From contig CAAEMZ010000031.1 in the NCBI GenBank assembly GCA_900757195.1, positions 1 to 31,145 of the forward strand: a stretch of DNA of 31,145 nt, in the 5' to 3' direction. The DNA comes from Lachnospiraceae bacterium (lineage in GTDB: Bacteria; Bacillota; Clostridia; Lachnospirales; Lachnospiraceae). This document shows, piece by piece, positions 1-8,001 of the stretch. The translations under genes and the position numbers were made by a program. The stretch's first letter is position 1; each line of letters begins with the position of its first letter. The notes under the pieces are model-generated. The model did no database searches. It saw only the letters and a list, made by a program, of their open reading frames with translations, and was not told where the DNA came from.

Positions 1-94
1 AGTCTGTGCACGTCAACTATTGAAACCGCCGTGTACCGAACGGTACGCACGGTGGTGTGAGAGGACGGGAGTTAATCACTCCCTCCTACTCAAT
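1..94 (+). mobile_element. Group II intron, 3' end (domains V and VI)
   Basis: Positions 25-56 fold as a domain V hairpin. The lower helix pairs 25-32 with 49-56, a CG bulge lies at 46-47, and the upper helix GTACC/GGTAC closes a GAAC loop. Positions 61-91 fold as domain VI (GGGAG 67-71 with CTCCC 79-83) with a bulged A at 88 as the likely branch point, which puts the 3' splice site near 94. The layout matches bacterial reverse-transcriptase-encoding group II introns. The maturase and domains I-IV lie outside the window, so completeness cannot be judged. The exact last base is inferred from the usual distance to the branch A. Confidence 0.8.
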
Positions 95-100
95 CGGGAG

Positions 101-964
101 TTACTTTATCTGCTGTTTGATTTCATCAATAATCGACTGGATATTTTGAGGACTTTCTTCCAGGGCATCGGCGATTTCTTCTGCGGATTTTCCCGTGGCC
201 ATTTTCTTTAAAATCTGTTCTCGAAGGAGTTCAGTGCGTCCCTGGGCCATGCCTTCTTCAAAAATTAAACGTGTTACTTTGTTCATGCGTATCATCTCCT
301 TGATTCGATTTGCGTCTTCTGCATCAATGATTTTGTCGGAAAAGGTCAGAATACCTGCCAGAGAATGGATGCGCTGTGTATCATCGGCCAATTGTCCGGC
401 AAGGTTAACAACATTTTTAATCATTTCCTTTTTTCCGGTATTTCCCGGGACTGTCAGGGGAAGAATCACCATCTGAAGAAGTTCTTCTTCGGTCAGGGAT
501 TCTTTAAGGTATATTTTTTTCTGAATCTGCCGGAAAATCTTTTCTGATGGGATATCTGTTAAAAAAGCAGGTTCCATACACAGTTTCATGCAGCCAATAT
601 CCAGCGCAACAGGATCCACGTGGGAAATATCGGCTGAAAATATAATGATCAGATGGAGTTTCGGCATATTCAGTCGGTTATCTTTTGTATAGCGTTTCAG
701 TATTCTGGCAATATAATTGACATATTTGATAATGTCTTTTCCGGAGAAAGAGCTTTCGTAGTCAATCAGAGCCAGACTGTCATCTTCCAATATAAAGAGA
801 TTATCCAGACGAAGTTCATTCGCCTCCACTGCGGGGAGATTTGTCGGCAGTAAATCTTTGATGTGTATATGTGGCAGGCCATAGACTGCCAGAGATTTGT
901 TTTTGAGGATTTCTGCAGAAAGCTTCTGGGTAATATCTTTATTTTGATAGGCAATAGGATTCAT
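101..964 (-). CDS. Rpn/PD-(D/E)XK nuclease-family protein (putative transposase-like)
   Basis: The 287-residue protein resembles a family common in Lachnospiraceae and usually annotated as Rpn-like or PD-(D/E)XK nuclease-family transposase. Residues 50-72 carry the likely nuclease core: D54 in LRLDNLF, then the strand ALIDYESS with D68 and E70. The position where active members have Gln or Lys is Ser, so catalysis is uncertain. The C-terminal 60 residues (EEGMAQGRTELLREQILKK, then a KSAEEIADAL-type helix) are the charged tail typical of Rpn proteins. AAAGGAA lies 6 nt before the ATG. The stop codon is only 7 bases from the intron end, in convergent orientation. Rpn family members promote RecA-independent recombination in E. 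coli; the role here is unknown. Confidence 0.7.
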   Translation of the reverse strand: MNPIAYQNKDITQKLSAEILKNKSLAVYGLPHIHIKDLLPTNLPAVEANELRLDNLFILEDDSLALIDYESSFSGKDIIKYVNYIARILKRYTKDNRLNMPKLHLIIIFSADISHVDPVALDIGCMKLCMEPAFLTDIPSEKIFRQIQKKIYLKESLTEEELLQMVILPLTVPGNTGKKEMIKNVVNLAGQLADDTQRIHSLAGILTFSDKIIDAEDANRIKEMIRMNKVTRLIFEEGMAQGRTELLREQILKKMATGKSAEEIADALEESPQNIQSIIDEIKQQIK

Positions 965-982
965 AGAATCTTCCTTTCTATT

Positions 983-1011
983 ATTATATCTGTAGTTTTT
1001 TTAAAATACAA
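983..1011 (-). promoter_or_regulatory. Sigma-A-like promoter of the Rpn-like gene
   Basis: On the minus strand, TTGTAT (1011-1006) and a perfect TATAAT (988-983) are separated by 17 bp. The predicted start point, near 976, falls in the AAAGGAA ribosome-binding site (977-971), leaving almost no leader. The true start may therefore be slightly different. Confidence 0.4.
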
Positions 1012-1190
1012 TGGGTTTGGAAATTCAGTTTCAGGAAAGAATATGAGAAATTTTGCGGATATCGCAGAATAGACATCAATTGTACAATGAGTTTAAGTTG
1101 TTTTAATGATAACATGAAGAAAAATATTTCGGCAATCACAGAATATCGGGGATTTTCGACAAGGTTTGCAAAAGCAGTCTTTTTTCCCGT
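1012..1190. other. Intergenic stretch, nothing recognised
   Basis: This AT-rich gap separates the Rpn-like gene from the valS promoter. Both strands were read for coding potential, tRNA-like folds and strong terminators. Only an imperfect hairpin near 1053-1070 was seen, without a T-tract. The short ORFs here have no ribosome-binding site and no recognisable product. Confidence 0.5.
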
Positions 1191-1196
1191 GATGTC

Positions 1197-1225
1197 TTGA
1201 CTTTTCTTTCGTTTTCTCATAAAAT
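1197..1225 (+). promoter_or_regulatory. Sigma-A promoter of the valS T-box operon
   Basis: TTGACT (1197-1202) and TAAAAT (1220-1225) are spaced by 17 bp. The predicted start near 1232 lies just ahead of T-box stem I. Confidence 0.6.
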
Positions 1226-1244
1226 AATAGAGAATATTTGAAAA

Positions 1245-1517
1245 TGTCGTGATAAAGAGGAGTAGGAACAGAACCTTTACAGAGACGGTGGTTCGCAGGC
1301 TGAAAGACCATCGAAAGCAGTGGGTTCCGAAGGTAGCTTTTGAACAGGGCAGATGAAATTTCCGAAGGCTTTTTGAAAGGCAGTTTTCGGATTGGATAGT
1401 CTGTCACGGATGGCTCCGTTAAAGGCTGAAGAGATATACAGGAATCCGAGCAGGATTCTTATATAATTAAGGTGGTACCGCGAGCTTTCGTCCTTATGGG
1501 GACGAAAGCTTTTTTTA
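1245..1517 (+). promoter_or_regulatory. T-box leader responding to uncharged tRNA-Val
   Basis: The conserved T-box sequence AAGGTGGTACCGCG is at 1469-1482. Its TGGT bulge (1473-1476) complements the ACCA end of tRNA-Val, which has discriminator base A. Stem I starts near 1250 with the GAGTAGGAACAG and AGAGAC motifs. The likely specifier codon is GTA at 1333-1335 followed by a purine, which fits valine and the downstream valS. The 3' end is a competing terminator (1483-1517). Uncharged tRNA-Val should stabilise the antiterminator and switch on valS and probably folC. Stem I limits are approximate; the T-box and terminator are read directly. Confidence 0.93.
1483..1517 (+). terminator. T-box intrinsic terminator
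   Basis: An 11-bp perfect stem (1483-1493 with 1500-1510) closes a 6-nt loop and is followed by a T-run. Its left arm starts directly after the T-box sequence, so terminator and antiterminator are mutually exclusive. Confidence 0.92.
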
Positions 1518-1578
1518 TTGCCTGAGATTCCATAGAATAAAAACGTTCAGCAGAGGATGCTGATTAAGGAGGAAAAAG

Positions 1579-4236
1579 ATGCAGTTGGAAAAAACCTACA
1601 ACCCATCGGCCATTGAAGACAAGTTATATCAGAAATGGCTGGATCATAAATACTTCCATGCGGAAGTAGACCGCAGCAAGAAACCGTTTACAATCGTGAT
1701 TCCGCCGCCGAATATTACCGGACAGCTTCATATGGGCCATGCGCTGGATAACACGATGCAGGATATTTTAATCCGTTCCAAGCGGATGCAGGGCTATAAC
1801 GCCCTCTGGCAGCCGGGAACCGACCATGCGAGTATCGCCACAGAAGTTAAGATTCTCGAGAAGCTGAAAGAAGAAGGTATTTCCAAAAAAGATCTGGGAC
1901 GGGAAGCTTTTCTTGAAAGAGCCTGGGACTGGAAAAAAGAATACGGCGGACGGATCATCAGCCAGCTTAAAAAACTCGGTTCTTCCTGTGACTGGGACAG
2001 AGAACGTTTCACCATGGATGAAGGCTGTAACAAAGCTGTCGAGGAAGTTTTTGTACGTCTTCACGAAAAAGGACTGATCTACAAAGGCGCCCGGATCATC
2101 AACTGGTGCCCGGTCTGTAAGACAAGCATTTCTGATGCGGAAGTTGAATATGAAGATCAGGCCGGACATTTCTGGCATATCAATTATCCGGTTGTTGGTT
2201 CCGATGAAGTGGTGGAAATCGCCACAACCCGTCCGGAAACGATGCTTGGCGATACGGCGGTGGCTGTCCATCCGGATGATGAACGTTACCAGCATCTGAT
2301 CGGCAAAAATGTACTGCTTCCGATTGTGAATAAAGAAATTCCGGTGGTTGCCGATGAATATGTCGATAAAGAATTCGGTACCGGCGTTGTTAAAATCACA
2401 CCGGCTCATGACCCGAACGACTTTGAAGTCGGAAAACGCCATAACTTAGAGCAGATCAATATTATGAATGATGATGCGACCATCAACGAAAAGGGCGGAA
2501 AATACGCAGGTATGGACCGTTACGAAGCGCGTAAAGCCATCGTTGAAGAACTGGACCGTCTCGGTTACCTGGTTCGCATTGAGGACTACAGCCATAATGT
2601 CGGTACCCATGACCGATGTAAGACAACGGTAGAGCCATTGATTAAACAGCAGTGGTTTGTAAAGATGGAAGAACTGGCAAAACCGGCCATCGAAGCGCTG
2701 AAAAATAAGGATTTAAAATTTGTGCCGGAACGTTTTGATAAGACATATATGCACTGGCTGGAAAATATCCGTGACTGGTGTATTTCCAGACAGCTCTGGT
2801 GGGGACACCGGATTCCGGCATACTACTGTGAAGACTGCGGTGAGATCATGGTTGCCCGGAAAGCCGATGCGCCGACAAAATGTTCGAAGTGCGGCAGTAC
2901 CCATGTCGTACAGGATGAAGATACACTGGATACCTGGTTCAGTTCCGCCTTATGGCCGTTCTCCACACTGGGTTGGCCGGATAAAACCGAAGATTTAGAT
3001 TACTTCTATCCGACAAATGTTCTCGTTACCGGATATGATATCATTTTCTTCTGGGTTATCCGTATGGTCTTTTCCGGCCTTGAGCATATGGGCGAAGTAC
3101 CTTTTGATACGGTGCTGATCCACGGCCTTGTCCGGGATTCTCAGGGACGGAAGATGAGTAAATCCCTTGGAAACGGTATCGACCCGCTGGAAGTTATCGA
3201 CAAATACGGCGCCGATGCCCTGCGTTTTACATTGATTACGGGAAATGCTCCGGGAAACGATATGCGTTTCTACTGGGAGCGTGTGGAAGCCAGCCGGAAC
3301 TTTGCCAATAAAGTATGGAACGCTTCCCGGTTTATGCTCATGAACTTTGAACAGGCCGAAGAAGCAGGCATCTCCATCGACAATGTAACGCTGGACGATT
3401 TAACGCCGGCAGACAAATGGATTCTGTCCAAAGCCAATACATTGGCAAAAGACGTCACAGCCAATATGGATAAATATGAACTCGGTATTGCGGTTCAGAA
3501 GCTCTATGACTTCATCTGGGAAGAATTCTGCGACTGGTATATTGAGATGGTAAAACCACGTTTATACAACAACGAAGATACAACAAAGGCAGCAGCGCTC
3601 TGGACCTTAAAGACAGTGCTCATTCAGGCGTTAAAACTGCTTCATCCATATATGCCGTTTATTACCGAAGAAATCTTCTGCAATGTCCAGCAGGAAGAAG
3701 AATCCATTATGGTTTCATCCTGGCCGGAATATAAGGAGGCATGGAACTTTGAAGCCGATGAAAATGCGGTGGAAGCGATTAAAGAAGCGGTTCGGGCCAT
3801 CCGTAACGTGCGGACCGGCATGAACGTGCCGCCGAGCAAAAAAGCGAAGGTGTTCGTTGTTTCTGATAACGAAGATGTGCGTCAGATTTTTGAAGACGGT
3901 AAGGTATTCTTTGCCACACTGGCCCACGCCAGCGAGGTTATGATTCAGGCGGATGAAACCGGCATCGAAAAGGATGCGGTATCCGCAGTCATCCATCAGG
4001 CAACGATTTTCATGCCGTTTGCAGAACTGGTAGACATCGAAGAAGAAAAGGCCCGTCTGAAAAAAGAAGAAGAAAAACTTCACAAAGAAATTGCCAGAGC
4101 TGACGGCATGCTGAAGAATCCGAACTTCGTGAGCAAAGCTCCGGAAGCGAAAATCCAGGCAGAACGGGATAAGCTTGAGAAGTATACCCAGATGTTAAAA
4201 CAGGTGGAAGAACGACTGGAAGCTTTGATCGGATGA
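1579..4236 (+). CDS. valS: Valyl-tRNA synthetase
   Basis: This class I aminoacyl-tRNA synthetase charges tRNA-Val with valine in the cytosol. The HIGH motif is HMGH at residues 51-54, after PPPNITGQL, and KMSKS is at 525-529. The editing (CP1) domain lies between them. Cysteine pairs C177/C180 and C417/C420 with C435/C438 suggest zinc-binding knuckles. The last 70 residues are a charged coiled coil, the usual ValRS C-terminal arm. The 885-aa length is normal. AAGGAGG at 1566-1572 sits 6 nt before the ATG. The valine T-box upstream agrees with the product. The stop overlaps the folC start as ATGA, indicating translational coupling. Confidence 0.98.
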   Translation: MQLEKTYNPSAIEDKLYQKWLDHKYFHAEVDRSKKPFTIVIPPPNITGQLHMGHALDNTMQDILIRSKRMQGYNALWQPGTDHASIATEVKILEKLKEEGISKKDLGREAFLERAWDWKKEYGGRIISQLKKLGSSCDWDRERFTMDEGCNKAVEEVFVRLHEKGLIYKGARIINWCPVCKTSISDAEVEYEDQAGHFWHINYPVVGSDEVVEIATTRPETMLGDTAVAVHPDDERYQHLIGKNVLLPIVNKEIPVVADEYVDKEFGTGVVKITPAHDPNDFEVGKRHNLEQINIMNDDATINEKGGKYAGMDRYEARKAIVEELDRLGYLVRIEDYSHNVGTHDRCKTTVEPLIKQQWFVKMEELAKPAIEALKNKDLKFVPERFDKTYMHWLENIRDWCISRQLWWGHRIPAYYCEDCGEIMVARKADAPTKCSKCGSTHVVQDEDTLDTWFSSALWPFSTLGWPDKTEDLDYFYPTNVLVTGYDIIFFWVIRMVFSGLEHMGEVPFDTVLIHGLVRDSQGRKMSKSLGNGIDPLEVIDKYGADALRFTLITGNAPGNDMRFYWERVEASRNFANKVWNASRFMLMNFEQAEEAGISIDNVTLDDLTPADKWILSKANTLAKDVTANMDKYELGIAVQKLYDFIWEEFCDWYIEMVKPRLYNNEDTTKAAALWTLKTVLIQALKLLHPYMPFITEEIFCNVQQEEESIMVSSWPEYKEAWNFEADENAVEAIKEAVRAIRNVRTGMNVPPSKKAKVFVVSDNEDVRQIFEDGKVFFATLAHASEVMIQADETGIEKDAVSAVIHQATIFMPFAELVDIEEEKARLKKEEEKLHKEIARADGMLKNPNFVSKAPEAKIQAERDKLEKYTQMLKQVEERLEALIG

Positions 4237-5579
4237 TGAAAGATATTGTTGAGTATTTATATAAGATTCCCCGGTTTGCACGGACCGGGGGACTTGAGGC
4301 GACCCGGGAGCGTCTGCGGCTTCTGGGAAGCCCGGAAAAAAGCTTTCATTATATCCATGTGGCAGGAACCAATGGCAAAGGCTCCGTCTGTGCCTACATG
4401 GAATCCTGCCTGCGGAATCTGGGATTTAAAACGGGGCTGTTCACATCGCCCCATCTGGTGCGGATCAATGAACGGATCCGCATCAATCATCAGGAAATCA
4501 GCGATGAAGATTTTTGTGAAGCCTTTGATAAAGTGAAGCATCTGGTGGATGTCCAGAAAGAACAGGGGATTCCCCACCCGACTTTTTTTGAATTTATTTA
4601 TCTGATGGCGATGACAGCGTTTCAGAAGGCGGGCATCGAATACGGTGTGATCGAAACCGGACTTGGCGGGCGGATGGATCTGACCAATGCGGTGGAAAGA
4701 CCGGATATCACGGTGATTACGTCCATTGGGCTGGATCATACGGCGATTCTCGGAGATACCATTGAAAAGATTGCCGGAGAAAAGGCCGGAATCATCAAAG
4801 CGGGTGTTCCGCTTGTCTATCTGGATACGAAAGAGGAAGCTTCCGGTGTCATCCGGGCTAAAGCCTGGGAAGTTTATCCGGAAGAAGCCGCATCGGTGAG
4901 CAGCGGGGCAGCGCGCGGACGGATTTTTCCGGTGAAATCCGCTTATATGGAAAATATTGACGTAGAACCGGGGAAGATTGCTTTTTCTTTGGATTGTCCA
5001 TATTTCAAAAAGTATGATATAATTTTAAACACAAGCGGAATTTATCAGGTGGAAAATGCCGGACTCGCGGTGACAGCGATGGAAGCGCTGAAGCCGTCCC
5101 TTATGGGAACGCGGTCCGAAGCGGACTTTCGTGAAAGCATCCAGAGGGGAATTTCATCCATGGTCTGGCCGGGCCGGATGGAAGCCGTCGGGGAAGATAT
5201 TTATGTAGACGGCGCCCACAACGATGACGGGATTCAGGAACTGGTGCGTTCGGTGAACGGTATTTTTCAGGGGAAAGATATCTATCTGGTATTCGCTGTG
5301 GCAGAAGATAAAGACTATGACCGGATGATTCAGGATCTGTGTGGATTAAACGGGCTGAAGGGTGTTATCGTTACAGAAATCGATAACGGCCGGCGCCGGG
5401 ATTTTCACGAGGTGATGCAGCATTTTTCAGAAAACTGGCATGGAATGGTCCGGGGCACATATAATGTCAATGAGGCGATTGTTCTGGGAAGGGAATGGAA
5501 AGGGAAAGATGCTGTTTTGATCTGTACCGGTTCCCTCTATCTGGTCGGTCACGTGAAGGCGATTCTTGGAGGAATTTAG
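4233..5579 (+). CDS. folC: Bifunctional folylpolyglutamate synthase/dihydrofolate synthase
   Basis: FolC is a Mur-ligase-family enzyme that adds glutamate to dihydropteroate and to folates, using ATP. The P-loop GTNGKGS is at residues 45-51 within the family motif HVAGTNGKGSVCAYM. TSPHLVRINERIRIN and the ETGLGGRMDLTNA block are the usual folate-binding and Mur-ligase motifs, and DGAHNDDG is in the C-terminal domain. The 448-aa length is typical. The ATG overlaps the valS stop; a second ATG at 4236 is an equally possible start. valS-folC is a common Firmicutes gene pair, so the T-box probably controls both. Confidence 0.96.
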   Translation: MMKDIVEYLYKIPRFARTGGLEATRERLRLLGSPEKSFHYIHVAGTNGKGSVCAYMESCLRNLGFKTGLFTSPHLVRINERIRINHQEISDEDFCEAFDKVKHLVDVQKEQGIPHPTFFEFIYLMAMTAFQKAGIEYGVIETGLGGRMDLTNAVERPDITVITSIGLDHTAILGDTIEKIAGEKAGIIKAGVPLVYLDTKEEASGVIRAKAWEVYPEEAASVSSGAARGRIFPVKSAYMENIDVEPGKIAFSLDCPYFKKYDIILNTSGIYQVENAGLAVTAMEALKPSLMGTRSEADFRESIQRGISSMVWPGRMEAVGEDIYVDGAHNDDGIQELVRSVNGIFQGKDIYLVFAVAEDKDYDRMIQDLCGLNGLKGVIVTEIDNGRRRDFHEVMQHFSENWHGMVRGTYNVNEAIVLGREWKGKDAVLICTGSLYLVGHVKAILGGI

Positions 5580-5741
5580 ATGATTAACTTTGATGAAGAA
5601 TTAAAAAAATACAAACCGAGTCTGGAAGTGGATCAGGCCGATGAGGCGATTCAGCAGAATGACCTCAGGGATGTGATTGACATTGTTGAAGAGATGATGC
5701 AGGAATTCCGGAAAGAGGCCAGACAGCTGAAACGGTTTTAG
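5580..5741 (+). CDS. Small acidic/charged hypothetical protein (53 aa)
   Basis: The ATG directly follows the folC stop codon, and GGAGG (5568-5572) is 7 nt upstream. The protein begins MINFDEELKKYKPSLEV and ends REARQLKRF. It has no membrane segment or cysteines and is predicted to be mostly helical: its C-terminal half (about residues 26-53, DLRDVIDIVEEMMQEF onward) looks like an amphipathic helix. It lies inside the operon, 11 bp before the next gene. I do not recognise a family. The coupling to folC and the good ribosome-binding site make it a likely real gene that a 60-codon length cutoff would miss. Confidence 0.7.
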   Translation: MINFDEELKKYKPSLEVDQADEAIQQNDLRDVIDIVEEMMQEFRKEARQLKRF

Positions 5742-5752
5742 GAGGCGGATGT

Positions 5753-7180
5753 ATGAATTGTCCAAAATGCGGTACGCCGCTTGAAAATACATACCGCTGT
5801 CCGAAGTGCCAGTTTGAGGAACCGACGCTGAAACGGATTATCATGGCTTCGAATTACCATTATAATCAGGGCTTAAGCAAGGCAAAAATCCGTGACCTGA
5901 GCGGTGCGATCACATCGCTGCAGATGAGTCTGAAATATAATAAACACAACACAGGGGCGAGAAATCTTCTGGGACTGGTTTATTTTCAGATGGGCGAGAC
6001 GGTATCTGCGCTGGGTGAGTGGATCATCAGTGTGCATTTTCAGAGCAGAGGAAATATTGCAAAAAATTATATTAAAAAAGTCCAGAATAATCCGGGACAG
6101 CTTCAGGTCATCAACAATACCATTCAGAATTACAATATGGCGCTCCGCTATCTGGAAGAAGGAAATGGCGACCTTGCGATTATTGAACTGAAAAAGGTGG
6201 TCAATCTGAATCCGAATTATATCCGGGCCTATCAGCTTCTCGGGCTTTTGTACATTCAGCATAAGCAGTATGCGGCGGCGAGGAAGATTCTCGGCCGGGC
6301 GCTGAAGCTGGACCGCAACAATATCACGACGGTCCGCTATATGAATGAACTGATGGGATATACCCATCAGCGCCGGAAAAGCCGGGAGGTTGAGCAGCAG
6401 AAAGCCGGCCTGGTCCAGATCAAGGACCCGAATCCGATCGTTATCGAGCGGACAGCGGCCAGTTATAATGATTTCAATACAAGCACCCTGTCTTTTGTGA
6501 ATATTCTGATCGGGATTATTATCGGTGCGGCGGTGGTCGGCCTTCTGGCGGTGCCGTCGATCAAAAAAACAAAGGCATCGGAATACAATGCGGCGGTGGT
6601 TGAATACAGCGGACAGATTTCCGAACGGAATAAGCAGATTGCAACACTGCAGAATCAACTGGACACGCTGACCAATGAAAATGACAAGATGAAGAATAAC
6701 ATGGACAGTGTGGACAGCCTGGCAGACAGCGGCGAAAACGAGGAACGGCTCATTCAGGCTATGAAAGCCTACCTGGATAATGATTTTGTCACTGCAGGAA
6801 CGGTGCTGGCGGATGTCAATAAGTCTCTGCTGGACGGCCAGGATGCCCAGTCGGTGTATGAATTTTTATTATCGAAGACGAAAGACACCGTTGAGAATCA
6901 GATTTATGAGCAGGCGCACATTTATTACGATGATAAGGACTATATGAATGCGGTGACCTATTTCAATAAAGTTCTGAATCTGAATCCGGATTCGGCGGAG
7001 GCCTGGTACTATATGGGACGCTCTTATCAGTCGCTGACGGATTTTGAGGAAGCCAGAAACTGTTATCGCACGATTATTGAACATTACGGCGACAGCGAAT
7101 ATGTCGATGAGGCTCAGAGCTATCTGGATCAGATTCAGGACCAGACGTCGGCAGGGCAGACCGCAGAAAGTGAATCATAA
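5753..7180 (+). CDS. Zinc-ribbon/TPR membrane protein
   Basis: This 475-aa protein starts with a zinc ribbon (C3, C6, C16, C19; MNCPKC and YRCPKC). TPR-like helical repeats follow at about 30-200, including LAIIELKKVVNLNPNYIRAYQ. A single membrane segment lies at about 247-269, a coiled coil at about 281-320, and a second TPR block at about 325-465 (YMNAVTYFNKVLNLNPDSAEAW). It therefore places TPR scaffolds on both sides of the membrane, with the ribbon probably cytoplasmic. No enzyme motif is visible, and it is likely a protein-interaction scaffold. GGAGG 5742-5746 precedes the ATG. It is the last gene of the valS operon, before a terminator. Confidence 0.8.
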   Translation: MNCPKCGTPLENTYRCPKCQFEEPTLKRIIMASNYHYNQGLSKAKIRDLSGAITSLQMSLKYNKHNTGARNLLGLVYFQMGETVSALGEWIISVHFQSRGNIAKNYIKKVQNNPGQLQVINNTIQNYNMALRYLEEGNGDLAIIELKKVVNLNPNYIRAYQLLGLLYIQHKQYAAARKILGRALKLDRNNITTVRYMNELMGYTHQRRKSREVEQQKAGLVQIKDPNPIVIERTAASYNDFNTSTLSFVNILIGIIIGAAVVGLLAVPSIKKTKASEYNAAVVEYSGQISERNKQIATLQNQLDTLTNENDKMKNNMDSVDSLADSGENEERLIQAMKAYLDNDFVTAGTVLADVNKSLLDGQDAQSVYEFLLSKTKDTVENQIYEQAHIYYDDKDYMNAVTYFNKVLNLNPDSAEAWYYMGRSYQSLTDFEEARNCYRTIIEHYGDSEYVDEAQSYLDQIQDQTSAGQTAESES

Positions 7181-7184
7181 ATAC

Positions 7185-7230
7185 AAAGGATGAATCTCTT
7201 TAAATACAAGGGGATTCGTCCTTTTTTTTT
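7185..7230 (+). terminator. Terminator of the valS-folC-TPR operon
   Basis: The left arm 7185-7198 pairs with 7211-7224 (14 bp including two wobbles) and is followed by a run of T to 7230. It separates this operon from spoIIAA. Confidence 0.88.
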
Positions 7231-7244
7231 CGGGAGGTATTTTT

Positions 7245-7583
7245 ATGGACAGGGAGTATCAGATACAGGAGGGCTATTTGATTATAAAAGCGGGCAGGGA
7301 GCTGGACCATCACAGGGCCGAACATATCCGCGAAATTCTGGCCCGGATTCAGCGGGAACGGGTCATTAAACATATTATTTTTGATTTTTCCGGGACAGGC
7401 TTCATGGACAGCTCCGGGGTGGGAATGATGATAAGCAGATACCGGGAGCTGTCAGCGACGGGGGGGACGGTCTGCGCCGCCGGTCTGTGTCCGGCGGTGG
7501 AAAAACTTTTTTATGTGTCGGGACTTCATAAAATTATCCGTATATATCCGGAAGTGGAGGATGTGTTCAATGAACAAAAATGA
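7245..7583 (+). CDS. spoIIAA: Anti-sigma F factor antagonist SpoIIAA
   Basis: This is a 112-aa STAS-domain protein. In its dephosphorylated form it binds SpoIIAB and frees sigma F in the forespore. The phosphorylation motif FMDSSGVG is at residues 53-60; S57 corresponds to the regulatory serine that SpoIIAB phosphorylates and SpoIIE dephosphorylates. GGGAGG (7232-7237) is 7 nt before the ATG. It is first in the standard spoIIAA-spoIIAB-sigF operon and overlaps spoIIAB by 14 bp. Sigma H is expected to transcribe the operon, but I could not fix a convincing sigma H promoter in the short upstream gap. Confidence 0.96.
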   Translation: MDREYQIQEGYLIIKAGRELDHHRAEHIREILARIQRERVIKHIIFDFSGTGFMDSSGVGMMISRYRELSATGGTVCAAGLCPAVEKLFYVSGLHKIIRIYPEVEDVFNEQK

Positions 7584-7995
7584 ATTTAAGGTCATATTCG
7601 GCAGCGGTTCGGAAAATGAAAGCTTTGCGCGGATGGTCATATCCGCCTTTGCGGCCCGGCTGGACCCGACGCTGGAGGAGCTGGCCGACATGAAGACCGC
7701 CGTTTCAGAGGCGGTGACCAACAGTATTATCCATGGTTACGGCGGCCGGGACGGAGATATTGAGATGACGGGACGCATTGACGGAAATGAGGTGTCGGTG
7801 GAAATTGTGGATTTTGGTGTGGGAATTGAAGATATACCGAAGGCCATGGAGCCAATGTTTACAACACGGCCGGATATTGACCGGTCGGGCATGGGATTCG
7901 CTTTTATGGAGGCGTTTATGGATGGATTAGAGGTGGAATCGAGTCCGGGGAAAGGTACCCGGATCCGCATGAAAAAGAAGCTGGGAGTGATCTGA
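7570..7995 (+). CDS. spoIIAB: Anti-sigma F factor SpoIIAB
   Basis: SpoIIAB is a GHKL-fold serine kinase that holds sigma F inactive and phosphorylates SpoIIAA. The N box is EAVTNSIIHGYGG (E and N for Mg-ATP), followed by the G1 box VDFGVGIED and the G2 box RSGMGFAFMEAFMD. The 141-aa length is typical. I chose the ATG at 7570 because GGAGG (7556-7560) lies 9 nt upstream and the protein then begins MNKNEFKVIFGS, as in the family; an in-frame start at 7513 would add 19 residues that are unusual for SpoIIAB. It overlaps the end of spoIIAA, suggesting coupled translation and balanced stoichiometry. Confidence 0.96.
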   Translation: MNKNEFKVIFGSGSENESFARMVISAFAARLDPTLEELADMKTAVSEAVTNSIIHGYGGRDGDIEMTGRIDGNEVSVEIVDFGVGIEDIPKAMEPMFTTRPDIDRSGMGFAFMEAFMDGLEVESSPGKGTRIRMKKKLGVI

Positions 7996-8001
7996 CCGCC
8001 T

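Noticed and set aside
20..211. 63-codon frame over the intron end
   Set aside because: It runs through structured domains V and VI and antisense to the Rpn-like gene, and has no ribosome-binding site.
1768..2442. 224-codon minus-strand frame inside valS
   Set aside because: It is antisense to valS. The low-complexity Phe-rich translation and lack of a start signal mark it as a shadow.
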